Source: CAZSNT01 sp964607765 (GTDB taxonomy: Bacteria > Verrucomicrobiota > Lentisphaeria > Oligosphaerales > JABHEG01). Taken from it: a stretch of 31,677 bases of DNA. The DNA is taken from assembly GCA_964607765.1 (NCBI GenBank), contig CAZSNT010000121.1, positions 1 to 31,677 on the forward strand, read 5' to 3'. Positions 24,177-31,677 of the stretch are shown here, piece by piece. The translations under genes and the position numbers were made by a program. The notes under the pieces are model-generated. The model saw only the letters and a list, made by a program, of their open reading frames with translations, had not been told where the DNA came from and searched no databases. Within the stretch, counting starts at the first letter, position 1; every line of letters begins with the position of its first letter.

Positions 24177-26108
24177 CTACCACTCGAGCGGCGAGGTCAG
24201 AGCGGCGGGGACGGAGCGCGTCTCACAACTGCCCGGCGTGAACAGCACGGCCAGCGTCAGTTCTCCCGAGTCCGGGGCCACCGCTTCGAATGCGAGCATG
24301 CGCGTGCCGCGGTTGCGCGAATCCCACTCGTTGCGCGGTGTCTCGGTGTCGATCACGGTCCAGGCCGTCTGGTCCGGGGCCAGGCGCGTGACGGTCATCC
24401 TGGCGCCGGGCTGAGCCAGGGCAACGGCGGGCTCGGTCGGCGTGTCGCACTTGCCGTGCGTGATGAAGCCCCAACGCACTTCTGCGCCCGGCTCCAGGCC
24501 CGAGAGTTCGTCCTGGACGAGGATCTCGGCGCTTTGGAGCATCTTCACGCCGCGGATGACGCGCTTCGCCTGGCCTCGATACACGCCGCTCATGTCGATC
24601 ACCGAATAGGGCGATTCAGGGGCATCGGAGAAACGCACGACCTTGGCCGAGCCCCGGGCAACCTGCAGCTTGCCATCGATCACCAGCGTATTGTGTCCGG
24701 CATTGGACTGGCGGAAGATCTTCCAGCGATCCGAATCCTGCTTGCTGTTCCACAGATTCATGCCGCGGGACTCGATGCCGTGGTAGCCTTCGGCACCCAG
24801 ATCCACGGCCCAACGCTTGCCATCAGCGTCGAGCACGAACGATCCCGTGTCCATCTGTCCGTGCGGAGCAGACGGCGAGCCGGCTTTCAGGCCGACGAAC
24901 GACGCGTCCGGGTCCGTCCATGAACTGCGGTGGAGGGTGATGGGCACGTGGCCGCCGCTGCTCCAGTGCAACGGCATGCGGATGTCGGTCGGCTCGCCGT
25001 CGTCATCCATCCACAGCAGGGCGAACGCCAGCAACCGGCACGCACTGCCGCCCGCGCTCTTGCCCGTCTTCATGCGGGCTGCCTGCCGAGCGAGCAACGC
25101 TCGCTCTCCAAGCAGGAAGTCGGGGCGTTCGAAGCGGTGGGCGAGCCACCACATGGCCGCCTGCGGCCCGCGACCGGCTCCGCCGTCCGCGTAATTGAAG
25201 AACGCACCGCTCGGACCGTACGCCAACACAGGGAAAGCCCCTGTTTCTGCGAACCCGGGCGCGCCCGTGAGCCCGAACGAAGAGCCCAGAACGCTCTCGA
25301 ACAAAGCCAGCAGCACTACGTTGAAGCTTGTGCCGTAGTTCCAGTACCCCGGGCCCTCCGGGTAGCTCCCGTTCGGAGCGAACGCTTTCATGGAGCGGGG
25401 CACGGCGTGGATGCCCATGTGCACGATCTCAGCCGCCAGCTCGGGCTCGTCCTCGCACGTCGCCAAAGCCCCTGCCACCATGCCGGCGCTGCACACCTGC
25501 CCCCAGTTGTTGGTGGCGCGCATGCGGCCCGCGTACCCCTTGTTCTTTACCGGCAGCCGGACGCCTTTGTCGAGTATGGCCTCACGGATCACTGCGCGCT
25601 TCACGGGCTCGAGCTGGCTGTAAAGCCAATCGTATCCGATCGCCATGGCGAGCGTCATCTCAGCAACGTCGAGGTAGTGACTGGGATTCCAGTCCGAGAA
25701 CCCCGCGACAGCCCCCATCTCCGCCTCGCAACGCCGCACGAATGCGGCGTCGCCCGTCAGGTGGTAGGCCATGCCCAGCGTGGTCGTCCGCTTGAGCACG
25801 CGGCGCGACTCGCCGAGTAGTCGGCGGCCCTGTTTCCGACGCGTCGCCGGCTTGAGCTTCAGCAGCGCTTCGGCCTCGGCAATGACACCGTCCGCCAACC
25901 CTCGGCGTGCCGGTGAGGCATCGATATTCTTACGCAGATCGGCGAACGTCTCGGACGTCGCAAGCAACCGTGGATGCGCCTTCGGCACTTCCGCGATCAG
26001 GCCGGACACGTCTTCGAGCGTGACGCTCGGCGGGTAAGGCAGGGCGGCGTCCTGTGCGGGCGCGGCTGCGGCTGCAATGATCGTCATCAGAATGAGACCT
26101 CGTTTCAT
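24177..26108 (-). CDS. Exported heparinase II/III-like polysaccharide lyase
   Basis: Start at 26108 (643 aa): on this strand GGAGG is about 10 bases upstream and the protein begins MKRGLILMTIIAAAAAPAQD, a signal peptide; the open frame further upstream overlaps the previous gene. Residues about 40-330 are alpha-helical like an (alpha/alpha) toroid, with SHYLDVAE (143-150), IGYDWLY and NNWGQVC (200-206), where Asn and Tyr/His catalytic residues sit in alginate and heparinoid lyases. The C-terminal half is the beta-sandwich: HGQMDTGSFVLDADGKRWAVDLG, then GHNTLVIDG. Such lyases cleave uronate-containing polysaccharides by beta-elimination. The gene is 5 bases downstream of the Fe-S protein gene, so the two are almost certainly cotranscribed. 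The actual polysaccharide is unknown. Confidence 0.87.
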   Translation of the reverse strand: MKRGLILMTIIAAAAAPAQDAALPYPPSVTLEDVSGLIAEVPKAHPRLLATSETFADLRKNIDASPARRGLADGVIAEAEALLKLKPATRRKQGRRLLGESRRVLKRTTTLGMAYHLTGDAAFVRRCEAEMGAVAGFSDWNPSHYLDVAEMTLAMAIGYDWLYSQLEPVKRAVIREAILDKGVRLPVKNKGYAGRMRATNNWGQVCSAGMVAGALATCEDEPELAAEIVHMGIHAVPRSMKAFAPNGSYPEGPGYWNYGTSFNVVLLALFESVLGSSFGLTGAPGFAETGAFPVLAYGPSGAFFNYADGGAGRGPQAAMWWLAHRFERPDFLLGERALLARQAARMKTGKSAGGSACRLLAFALLWMDDDGEPTDIRMPLHWSSGGHVPITLHRSSWTDPDASFVGLKAGSPSAPHGQMDTGSFVLDADGKRWAVDLGAEGYHGIESRGMNLWNSKQDSDRWKIFRQSNAGHNTLVIDGKLQVARGSAKVVRFSDAPESPYSVIDMSGVYRGQAKRVIRGVKMLQSAEILVQDELSGLEPGAEVRWGFITHGKCDTPTEPAVALAQPGARMTVTRLAPDQTAWTVIDTETPRNEWDSRNRGTRMLAFEAVAPDSGELTLAVLFTPGSCETRSVPAALTSPLEW

Positions 26109-26113
26109 GTTTC

Positions 26114-27133
26114 TCACGCCTCCGACACGGGTACGCCCGGGCTGGGCTGATCGTCCCAGTCGGCATCGAGGGAGGGATGCGACAGTTTCCACGGACGCCG
26201 TTTGCGGAACGGGTTGACGAATGACCGTGACAACGCGTTGCGTTTGTGCAGGTGATCCATGCAGGCGCGGATGCAGCCGCGGGCGCCCTCGAGCGCGGGA
26301 TTGTGGTGGTGCACGTGGCTGTAGCCGCAGACCTTCTGCAGTTCGTTGCCGCCGCAGTAGAGGTGTTCGTAGGCAGCCGGATCGGCCGACTTGCGCATGA
26401 ACGGGTTGAACTCCGCGTGCCCGCCGCGGTACCCGACCGAGCACTTCTGCGTATCCAGCCTGCCCCACTCAATCTTGCGTCCCGCTACAGTGATGCTTTC
26501 GGTTTCCGTTGCGGAAATGGCCTGAGCGGAGCACTCGTTCACGCATTTCATGCAGCGGTCGCAGAGCTTGCCGTCAAACAGCGGGTCGGGTGTGAGCGGC
26601 GCATCGGTCAGGATAGCAACGTAGCGGACACAGGGCCCGAACTCCGGGTTCAGAAACACCTTGCTGTAACCGAACTCGCCGAGACCGGCGCAGAACGCGG
26701 CAATACGATAGTCCAACATCACGTCCGGTCGCGGGAGGCCTTCACGTACAGGCCGGCTGCGTTCCGGGTGATGCCGCTGGGTCGGGAAGCTGATTGTGCT
26801 GCCGGGATACGTGTTCGGGATGGGAACGGCCTCCCACTCGTGGTCTTCGATGTAGCAGGTCAGCTCCCGCAGGACGATCGGCATGTAGACCAAGTTCATG
26901 CCGCCGTAGCCCATGGACGCGTAGGCAGCGAAGTACGTGCCCTCTTCGATGCCTCGGAACAGGCCGCGCGGGAGCCGGAAGCCCAGCACGATGCAGGCCT
27001 GTGCATCGGGGAAAATGTAGCGCGGATCCTGCTGCTTGGGCGCGCCCTCGAATCGGTCCATGCTGGCGACACCGCACAGATCCGCGCCCAGTTCCCGCGC
27101 CGCCTTCTTCACCATGTCTGAGGTCAAGTCCAT
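26114..27133 (-). CDS. QueG-like / reductive dehalogenase-like 4Fe-4S protein
   Basis: 339 aa, no signal peptide; ATG 27133 with AGGAAG about 10 bases upstream on this strand. The ferredoxin-type cluster motif is CDRCMKCVNEC (Cys191, 194, 197, 201). Later cysteines (CSVGYRGG, YCGGNELQKVCGYSH, GCIRACMDHL) could bind a second cluster. The segment AAFCAGLGEFGYSKVFLNPEFGPCVR resembles the loop of epoxyqueuosine reductase (QueG) and related corrinoid/Fe-S reductases, but overall similarity to true QueG is limited. The gene is 5 bases upstream of the heparinase-like lyase, so it belongs with polysaccharide use rather than tRNA modification. Its electron-transfer substrate is not known. Confidence 0.82.
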   Translation of the reverse strand: MDLTSDMVKKAARELGADLCGVASMDRFEGAPKQQDPRYIFPDAQACIVLGFRLPRGLFRGIEEGTYFAAYASMGYGGMNLVYMPIVLRELTCYIEDHEWEAVPIPNTYPGSTISFPTQRHHPERSRPVREGLPRPDVMLDYRIAAFCAGLGEFGYSKVFLNPEFGPCVRYVAILTDAPLTPDPLFDGKLCDRCMKCVNECSAQAISATETESITVAGRKIEWGRLDTQKCSVGYRGGHAEFNPFMRKSADPAAYEHLYCGGNELQKVCGYSHVHHHNPALEGARGCIRACMDHLHKRNALSRSFVNPFRKRRPWKLSHPSLDADWDDQPSPGVPVSEA

Positions 27134-27190
27134 AGGGTCATCTTCCTGTTTGCACTGCCCCGATGATCGCGCCGGTGCTTCTGGAAGCCG

Positions 27191-27219
27191 ACGATATCAT
27201 GCCATTGGACCTCTGGCAA
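27191..27219 (-). promoter_or_regulatory. Candidate sigma70-type promoter of the Fe-S / lyase operon
   Basis: On the minus strand TTGCCA (27219-27214) and TATCGT (27196-27191) are 17 bases apart; they match five and four consensus positions. The -10 ends 57 bases before the ATG at 27133. Suggestive only. Confidence 0.38.
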
Positions 27220-27234
27220 TACAAAACAACCATT

Positions 27235-27251
27235 GCTCCCCGGAGGGGAGC
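27235..27251 (-). terminator. Possible intrinsic terminator after the DUF6259-like gene
   Basis: GCTCCCC (27235-27241), a 3-base loop and GGGGAGC (27245-27251) form a perfect 7-bp GC-rich hairpin. On the minus strand it is followed by the T-rich stretch GGTTGTTTTGTATT. It lies 178 bases downstream of the 27429 stop and just before the candidate promoter of the next operon, a sensible place for a terminator. The T-tract is interrupted, so this is weak. Confidence 0.4.
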
Positions 27252-27406
27252 TGCACGGTTGGCGCTTGTTGCGCAGACCCAGGACGCGGGCGCCCTCAGG
27301 ACGGTTTCGTTCCCCGCGGCGGGAGCCGCCTCACCTCTCGCAGACTGTTGTGTTTCTGGGACAGCCCCTGCCTTACCGTGATCCAAGTGGGGGCCAAAGG
27401 CCAGGA

Positions 27407-27436
27407 CACCCGGCTCAGGAGAGCCGGGCTACGGGG
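27407..27436. repeat. REP-like hairpin, family A, copy 2
   Basis: CCCGGCTC / GAGCCGGG stem with an AGGA loop followed by CTACGGGG. The CTA at 27429-27431 is, on the minus strand, the TAG stop of the DUF6259-like gene, so the repeat supplies that stop. Preceded by GGACAC as in copy 4 (31624). Confidence 0.8.
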
Positions 27437-30422
27437 CAGCCGTGACAAGCATGCGCACTCCGAAGGGCTCCAACTCGAGCGGAAGCTGCGGCTGTCCGAA
27501 CACGATCGCAGGGCCGGGCACGGGAACACCGTGACCACGTTTGAGTGCGTGCTGTCTGTCCGGCGCCAGAGCCACCACAACCTTCTGCGTCTCCGGCGTG
27601 GCGTTCACGATGACCGTGCCGGTCGAGCCATCCTCCGCCTCGAAGCTGCCCGCCGTGACGGCGTCAAGTTCCACCTCGACTTTCACAACGGGCGGACCGC
27701 CGGGACGCAGCGGCTTGCCGTTCTTGTTGTCCTGGCGATAGAAGAACGTCCTGACCGTGCCGCAGGTCAGTGCGGGCGGACGTTGGGCTTTGCCCAGAAG
27801 CAGGTACTGCGGGAAGTTCGCGTAAGGCTTGGCAAACGCTTGGTAGGCCTGCGACACAGGCTTGCGCCAACGGTCGCCGCCGGTGAGTGGGACGTCGTGC
27901 ATGAACGGACCGGGGATCAGGCCGCGCGTCAGGTTGTTTGCCATAATGCGGCAGCGCAGCAACGAATCAGGCCGCGTTCCGAGCTTGCCCTGCCCCTGCA
28001 CACAGGCTGCTCCGATCATGGTCACGTAGTCGTGGTAGAGATAGGAGAAGAGCCCGACGCCGCGTCCGGCCGCCGTACCGACATCCACCTCGCTGAATTG
28101 CCTGCTCCAGTACGTGGCCATGTAGGGGATGGCTGGCTCGCTCACATTCTCGAGGAACAGACCGAGCTCGGGCTGTACCGGTTTCCCGTCCTCAAGGATC
28201 TCCTTGCAGAGGTCGCGGAAATCGGTCCACATCCATTTGCCGTAGCCGGGCGGGTGTCCGTGGCGGGCGTGGAAGCATGCCCCGTGCTGGGACCCGCCGA
28301 TTTCCTGGTCAAAGCTCACCAGCGGCACACCGATCCCGGCCGCGTTCAGGAAGATGTCTTTCATGGTCTTCTGCGCCGCTTTGCTGCCGTGACAGAGCCC
28401 GACCGAATAGCCGCGCCAGGAGCCGTGTTCTCTGATCTTCTCGTAGTTGTCGACATGCCAGACGCTGCCGTCGGCGTTTCGGACGCACATGTCGCCTCGT
28501 GTCTCGAACTGGTCTGAATCGTCGAATGCCGGACCGTTGCCGGTCTTCTGGCGTCGCAGCACCCACCAGTATCCGGATGTGAGGAACGCGGTGCGGTGCC
28601 CCTGCCTGCGGAGCTCGGCATTGACCTCCCTCCACGTCTCGTTCGAGGGGATGGCAGGGAAGTAGTTGACCCCGGCCCAGGTGCCGCGGTTCTCCCAGCC
28701 GTAAGGCACGAACACCATGTGTTTGAGCCCTGTCGCGTCGCGGTACGCATTGAGCACTTCGGGCAGGCGCTCGAATTCCGCACCGAACTGTTTCTCCCGG
28801 CCCACCGGGTTCTGAATCCCGCTAATGATGATGCCCGCGCCCTCCTTGAGGAACTGCGGGATGTCCCGGCGCCTGCTCAACTTGGTCGCACACCACGGCT
28901 GCCGCTCAGCCCAGCCGCGGTAGATATCCGCGGCGTCCATCCAGTCGCCGTGGAATGTCCGAACGCTCACTTCGTAGGGGAGGGCATAGACAGACGCGAC
29001 CTGCTCCGGCGCGCGGTGTCCGAACGTGAGTGCACATCCCGAGTTGGGCAGGGCCGTCGCGCGCAGGATCTTGCAGTGAGCGTCCGGGTCCTCGGCAATC
29101 CAGCAGATACCGCTGCGGTTGTTGTAACGGGCCATGAACTGGGCGCAGGCTGCGCCGGGGTACTCAGCGCTTCTGCGGATATGCATGTCTCCGGTGTTTG
29201 GGACCAGACTCCCCGCCTGCCAGGGGAGCAGCACATGTTCCGTGTCCTCCTTGCCGGCGAGCTCCGCCGGACCGGGCGCGATCGGGTAGTTCACCAACGC
29301 GACACACCAATCGGTGCGATTCTCGATGCTAAGCCCGAACCGCAGTGTGCCCTTCTCCCCGGCACGGATGGCAGCGGTTGCGGCGAGGCCCAGTTCGATG
29401 TGGTCGGTGAAGATAATGCGCAGTTCGCTGTCATCGACTGCCTCAATGCGCACGCTGGTGAAATCGCGTGCTGACGCGCGGCGCTGCTGGCCGTTCGCCG
29501 GTTGTGTGAGCACGCAGTCGAACAGCGGCCCACACAGTTCCGCATCGACAAACTCCTGGCCGGACTGAGTATCGATGATGCTGGTGATGCTGCCGGTCTG
29601 GCCGTCCACGCGCAACGCCGTGTTCCCCGCCACGATCCCGAGGTCCGAGCCGATCGGGAAAACGCCTGAGGTCTGAGGCAGGTCAGCTGTGGATAACTGC
29701 GGCAGCGGCGCGCAGCGCAGGCCGTGTCGAGCCAGGCTCTCGGCGGCGACAGGCTCGAATTGGACATCATCGAACAGCACGGTTGCCTTGCTGGGTTCAC
29801 GAGGGTGTGTCCACACGCCGAACCCCGCCCAGCCGGCCGTCTGTGATGCGTAGCGCCCGACGATCTGCCAGCGTGGCTCAGGTCCGCCGTCCACCCATGT
29901 CTTGCCCGCGACCCAGTCGCCGACGCAGGCGAACTTGGCGCGGATCCACCCTTGGCGCGCCCGGGCGAGCCCAACGCCGCTCGGTCCGAAGTTCGGGTTG
30001 CGTTCGCCGCGGCCGTGCCAGCAGAGCACGCCAGTGGCGTCCTGGTTGATCTGCAGCCCACGGAACCCGCCTTCCCCGCCCTGGCGCCCGTAGAGATACA
30101 CAGTCGGCGGGTGCCCCTCGAAGTCGCCTGCTCGGAGCCGGAGCGAGAGAACGAAGTCAGTGTGGGCTTCGCTGTCTGCGATGCGGGCCATGGTGTGATG
30201 CGGCGCGTCCGTGGCGATCTGCAGAACGTGTGTCCCCGGGGCGTCTGTTGCCGCGACAACGCTTGCGTGTGTGCGCGGCAGTGTGAGGCCGGCCGCATCG
30301 CTCTCGAAGTCCCAGGTCTGTTTCACGGCTCCCTCCTGTGCCCAGGCGATGGCAGATACGAAGGCAATGGCGAGGATGTGCTTGAGGTGGTGGCGCGCTG
30401 CGCCGGATCGCGGGCGTTGCAT
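27429..30422 (-). CDS. Large exported DUF6259-like glycosidase candidate
   Basis: Start at 30422 (997 aa): on this strand AGGAG is 8 bases upstream and the N-terminus (charged, then HILAIAFVSAIAWA) is a signal peptide cut near residue 28; the earlier ATG at 30464 lacks support. Residues about 37-230 are a LamG/jelly-roll-like module (WDFESDAAGL, VLFDDVQFEPV). A beta-sandwich (about 250-470) leads into a TIM-barrel-like catalytic region (about 490-830: GIIISGIQNP, VFVPYGWENRGTW, LVSFDQEIGG). Asp705 and Glu707 in FDQE are acid candidates. The text ADIYRGWAERQPWC agrees with the DUF6259 group of putative glycoside hydrolases. Substrate unknown. The last residue (Pro) and the stop codon lie inside a family A repeat. 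Confidence 0.8.
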   Translation of the reverse strand: MQRPRSGAARHHLKHILAIAFVSAIAWAQEGAVKQTWDFESDAAGLTLPRTHASVVAATDAPGTHVLQIATDAPHHTMARIADSEAHTDFVLSLRLRAGDFEGHPPTVYLYGRQGGEGGFRGLQINQDATGVLCWHGRGERNPNFGPSGVGLARARQGWIRAKFACVGDWVAGKTWVDGGPEPRWQIVGRYASQTAGWAGFGVWTHPREPSKATVLFDDVQFEPVAAESLARHGLRCAPLPQLSTADLPQTSGVFPIGSDLGIVAGNTALRVDGQTGSITSIIDTQSGQEFVDAELCGPLFDCVLTQPANGQQRRASARDFTSVRIEAVDDSELRIIFTDHIELGLAATAAIRAGEKGTLRFGLSIENRTDWCVALVNYPIAPGPAELAGKEDTEHVLLPWQAGSLVPNTGDMHIRRSAEYPGAACAQFMARYNNRSGICWIAEDPDAHCKILRATALPNSGCALTFGHRAPEQVASVYALPYEVSVRTFHGDWMDAADIYRGWAERQPWCATKLSRRRDIPQFLKEGAGIIISGIQNPVGREKQFGAEFERLPEVLNAYRDATGLKHMVFVPYGWENRGTWAGVNYFPAIPSNETWREVNAELRRQGHRTAFLTSGYWWVLRRQKTGNGPAFDDSDQFETRGDMCVRNADGSVWHVDNYEKIREHGSWRGYSVGLCHGSKAAQKTMKDIFLNAAGIGVPLVSFDQEIGGSQHGACFHARHGHPPGYGKWMWTDFRDLCKEILEDGKPVQPELGLFLENVSEPAIPYMATYWSRQFSEVDVGTAAGRGVGLFSYLYHDYVTMIGAACVQGQGKLGTRPDSLLRCRIMANNLTRGLIPGPFMHDVPLTGGDRWRKPVSQAYQAFAKPYANFPQYLLLGKAQRPPALTCGTVRTFFYRQDNKNGKPLRPGGPPVVKVEVELDAVTAGSFEAEDGSTGTVIVNATPETQKVVVALAPDRQHALKRGHGVPVPGPAIVFGQPQLPLELEPFGVRMLVTAAP

Positions 30423-30449
30423 GGGCCGTGCTCCTGATTGGGTGGCGTG

Positions 30450-30464
30450 GTGTAACTGTAACAC
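30450..30464. promoter_or_regulatory. Imperfect palindrome upstream of the DUF6259-like gene
   Basis: GTGTAACTGTAACAC is symmetric at 12 of 15 positions and sits 28-42 bases before the gene's start at 30422, in an 83-bp gap. It could be a repressor site or chance. Confidence 0.22.
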
Positions 30465-30499
30465 GGGGAGCTGTGAGAAACAGCACTGCGGGTGGGAGT

Positions 30500-30527
30500 C
30501 CCGGGTCAGGAGAGCCGGGCTACGGGG
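30500..30527. repeat. REP-like hairpin, family A, copy 3
   Basis: CCCGGGTC with GAGCCGGG (one stem mismatch), AGGA loop, then CTACGGGG. It contains the TCA (30506-30508) that is the minus-strand TGA stop of the MntA-like gene and encodes that protein's last seven residues (PVARLS and the residue before it). Confidence 0.75.
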
Positions 30528-31021
30528 GGAAGGCGTGACGAGCTGCCGGGAGGGCCGGGTTGGCTCTGCCTAAGCTGTCGCCGATGGTTGACCCACCTGG
30601 CCTGACGGTGCACCCAATCTTCGTACTCACGGCAGGTCAGCGAATAGAATGCCGCATAGGCCTCCCAACAGGCATCCCGCACGAACAAGCGGACGCCCTG
30701 CAGAGCCTGGAATCGGAACACGGGACCGGCTGTGTTCAGGATGCCGAGGTCACACTCAGCTCCAGGGCAGGCGGCTTCCACCACTGCCAGCACTGCACTG
30801 ACGCTGGCCCAGTCTGTTGGTGCCCCGTTCAGGAAGTACGCTGCCAGGTCCAGGTCCGCGCCCCTGTCTACCACACCGTTCTGTGCGGAACCCAGCAGGT
30901 AGGCAAACGCAAGTTCCGGACAACGGGCTGTCACTTCGGCCGCCAGCCGCTCGATGGAGAACCTGATCGCCGTGCGGTCAGGATGGCGGGCCAAGATCTC
31001 TTCACGGCGACTGAGGCTCAT
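30506..31021 (-). CDS. mntA: MntA-like nucleotidyltransferase antitoxin (HEPN/MNT system)
   Basis: Start at 31021 (171 aa), 20 bases inside the upstream HepT gene, consistent with translational coupling; an upstream frame start at 31117 would overlap HepT heavily. The minimal nucleotidyltransferase signature G-S-x10-D-x-D is exact: Gly44-Ser45, ten residues, then Asp56-Leu57-Asp58, with a third acidic residue Asp91 in ECDLGI. In studied type VII systems MntA adds AMP to the HepT tyrosine and neutralises it. The C-terminal ~25 residues (after HRRQLRQSQP) are low-complexity, and their end is encoded by a REP-like repeat, so the original stop may have been lost. The other MntA residues look intact. 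Confidence 0.88.
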   Translation of the reverse strand: MSLSRREEILARHPDRTAIRFSIERLAAEVTARCPELAFAYLLGSAQNGVVDRGADLDLAAYFLNGAPTDWASVSAVLAVVEAACPGAECDLGILNTAGPVFRFQALQGVRLFVRDACWEAYAAFYSLTCREYEDWVHRQARWVNHRRQLRQSQPGPPGSSSRLPPVARLS

Positions 31022-31436
31022 CTCTGGTCTCGATAAAGTGGCGGATTTCGGCTGCGTACGACTCGAAATCGCCCAGGTAATTCCGCACAATATCGTAGAG
31101 CATCTCCGGCTCCACATATTCGTATCTGTGTACGACCAGGTTCCGGAACCGGATCATCTGCTCGTAGGTCGTCGCATCCTGAACCACGCCCAACTCACAG
31201 AGGATGCGTAGGTTTCCCGCCGATGTCGGTTCCGGCGTTCGTTCCTCGATGGCAAGGATCCTCTCGGCAATGTCCACCATGATCTCGACTGACACCTGCA
31301 GGGCACGCTCCACTGCGCTGCGGACAAGCCAGTTCTCGCGGAACTCCGCCAGGCTCCCAAGTTCCCAGCTGCGGAGCTGTGCCAGGCGCTGCTCAAGGCT
31401 GGCCAGCTTGCCGCTGATGATGCCGTTGTACGTCAT
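31002..31436 (-). CDS. hepT: HepT-like HEPN-domain toxin
   Basis: 144 aa, all-helical (DUF86/HepT type). The catalytic motif R-x4-H-x-Y is exact: Arg98-Asn99-Leu-Val-Val-His103-Arg-Tyr105. HEPN toxins cut RNA; in HepT/MntA pairs the Tyr of H-x-Y is AMPylated by MntA. The gene precedes and overlaps the antitoxin by 20 bases, one of the arrangements known for this pair. The ribosome binding site before the ATG at 31436 is weak (AGAAGTGG). It stands at the edge of the window among repeats, as such modules commonly do. Confidence 0.9.
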   Translation of the reverse strand: MTYNGIISGKLASLEQRLAQLRSWELGSLAEFRENWLVRSAVERALQVSVEIMVDIAERILAIEERTPEPTSAGNLRILCELGVVQDATTYEQMIRFRNLVVHRYEYVEPEMLYDIVRNYLGDFESYAAEIRHFIETRDEPQSP

Positions 31437-31627
31437 CGTGCACCACTTCTGTCAATGGCGAATACAATCTCCGTTGCCCCCCTCCTACTCTATCGCTCGC
31501 GGAACGGGATTGCGAGTCAGCACCAGCCGCAGTCAGCAACCAGTTACGTGGGGCGCGTGGCGGTCGGGGGCCGCCCGCCCTACATCCGGAAGTAGGCCGC
31601 TCAGCCCCCGAGCGGCACGACGAGGAC

Positions 31628-31649
31628 ACCCGGCTCGGGAGAGCCGGGC
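31628..31649. repeat. REP-like hairpin, family A, copy 4
   Basis: CCCGGCTC-GGGA-GAGCCGGG, perfect 8-bp stem, preceded by GGACA as in copy 2. It lies in the 240-bp tail after the HepT start, which holds no gene I can support. The tail also contains a GGCCGCCCGCCCTAC stretch (31569-31583) with no further identified role. Confidence 0.8.
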
Positions 31650-31677
31650 CTGGCGTTTGGACATTTGGTTGACTGCC

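Noticed and set aside
27036..28517. Long plus-strand open frame opposite the DUF6259-like gene
   Set aside because: Antisense shadow in high-GC DNA, spanning a gene boundary; no recognisable protein features.
30506..31117. Longer MntA start at 31117
   Set aside because: It would overlap HepT by more than 100 bases and add 32 residues that do not look like the family; the ATG at 31021 fits the family length and coupling.
1..31677. Insertion sequences, integrase genes, tRNA or rRNA genes
   Set aside because: Read through on both strands without finding transposase or integrase motifs, cloverleaf-like sequence, or conserved rRNA text.

Overview
The window is high-GC bacterial chromosomal DNA carrying 16 supported protein genes and no recognisable rRNA, tRNA, transposase, phage or CRISPR genes. 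The gene content points to a heterotrophic polysaccharide degrader, most likely from the PVC superphylum (Planctomycetota, Lentisphaerota or Kiritimatiellota) or a similar lineage. It includes large exported LamG/FAD, PQQ-propeller, GH42-like and DUF6259-like proteins, sulfatase-fold enzymes, a heparinase II/III-like lyase, paired Gfo/Idh/MocA dehydrogenases with TIM-barrel sugar isomerases, an AraC regulator and an orphan glycyl radical enzyme. The phylum is an inference from gene content; no marker gene is present.

Layout. 240-5931 (+): an exported LamG/FAD oxidoreductase/discoidin-like protein followed by a glycyl radical enzyme of the pyruvate formate-lyase family. 6056-6976 (-): an AraC regulator, divergent from a five-gene (+) run at 7127-12731 (Gfo/Idh/MocA, two tandem TIM-barrel paralogs, a second Gfo/Idh/MocA, and an alkaline-phosphatase-superfamily hydrolase with Thr in place of the sulfatase Cys). 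12732-12950: four tandem copies of a hairpin repeat of about 60 bp. 13219-17130 (+): a giant exported PQQ-propeller protein with a methyltransferase-like N-terminus. 17161-18414 (-): an MFS transporter. 18742-22392 (+): an exported GH42-like enzyme. 22614-30422 (-): a Tat-exported canonical sulfatase, a heparinase II/III-like lyase, a QueG-like Fe-S protein and a DUF6259-like exported glycosidase candidate. 30506-31436 (-): an overlapping HepT/MntA (HEPN/MNT) toxin-antitoxin pair.

How it may work together (inference). The exported GH42-like, DUF6259-like, heparinase-like and sulfatase proteins would open sulfated or uronate-rich polysaccharides outside the cytoplasm, and the MFS protein could move products. 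The AraC-linked operon would oxidise and rearrange the imported sugars. Two NAD(P)-dependent Gfo/Idh/MocA enzymes next to two metal-dependent TIM-barrel proteins resemble known oxidation/elimination routes that cleave glycosides through keto-sugars.

The intergenic DNA is rich in small palindromic repeats of at least three families. A 27-bp element occurs in two convergent intergenic gaps. A CCCGGCTC/GAGCCGGG hairpin overlaps the stop codons of two genes. A TTTTCCGG array lies upstream of the GH42-like gene, with a related motif upstream of the PQQ-propeller gene.
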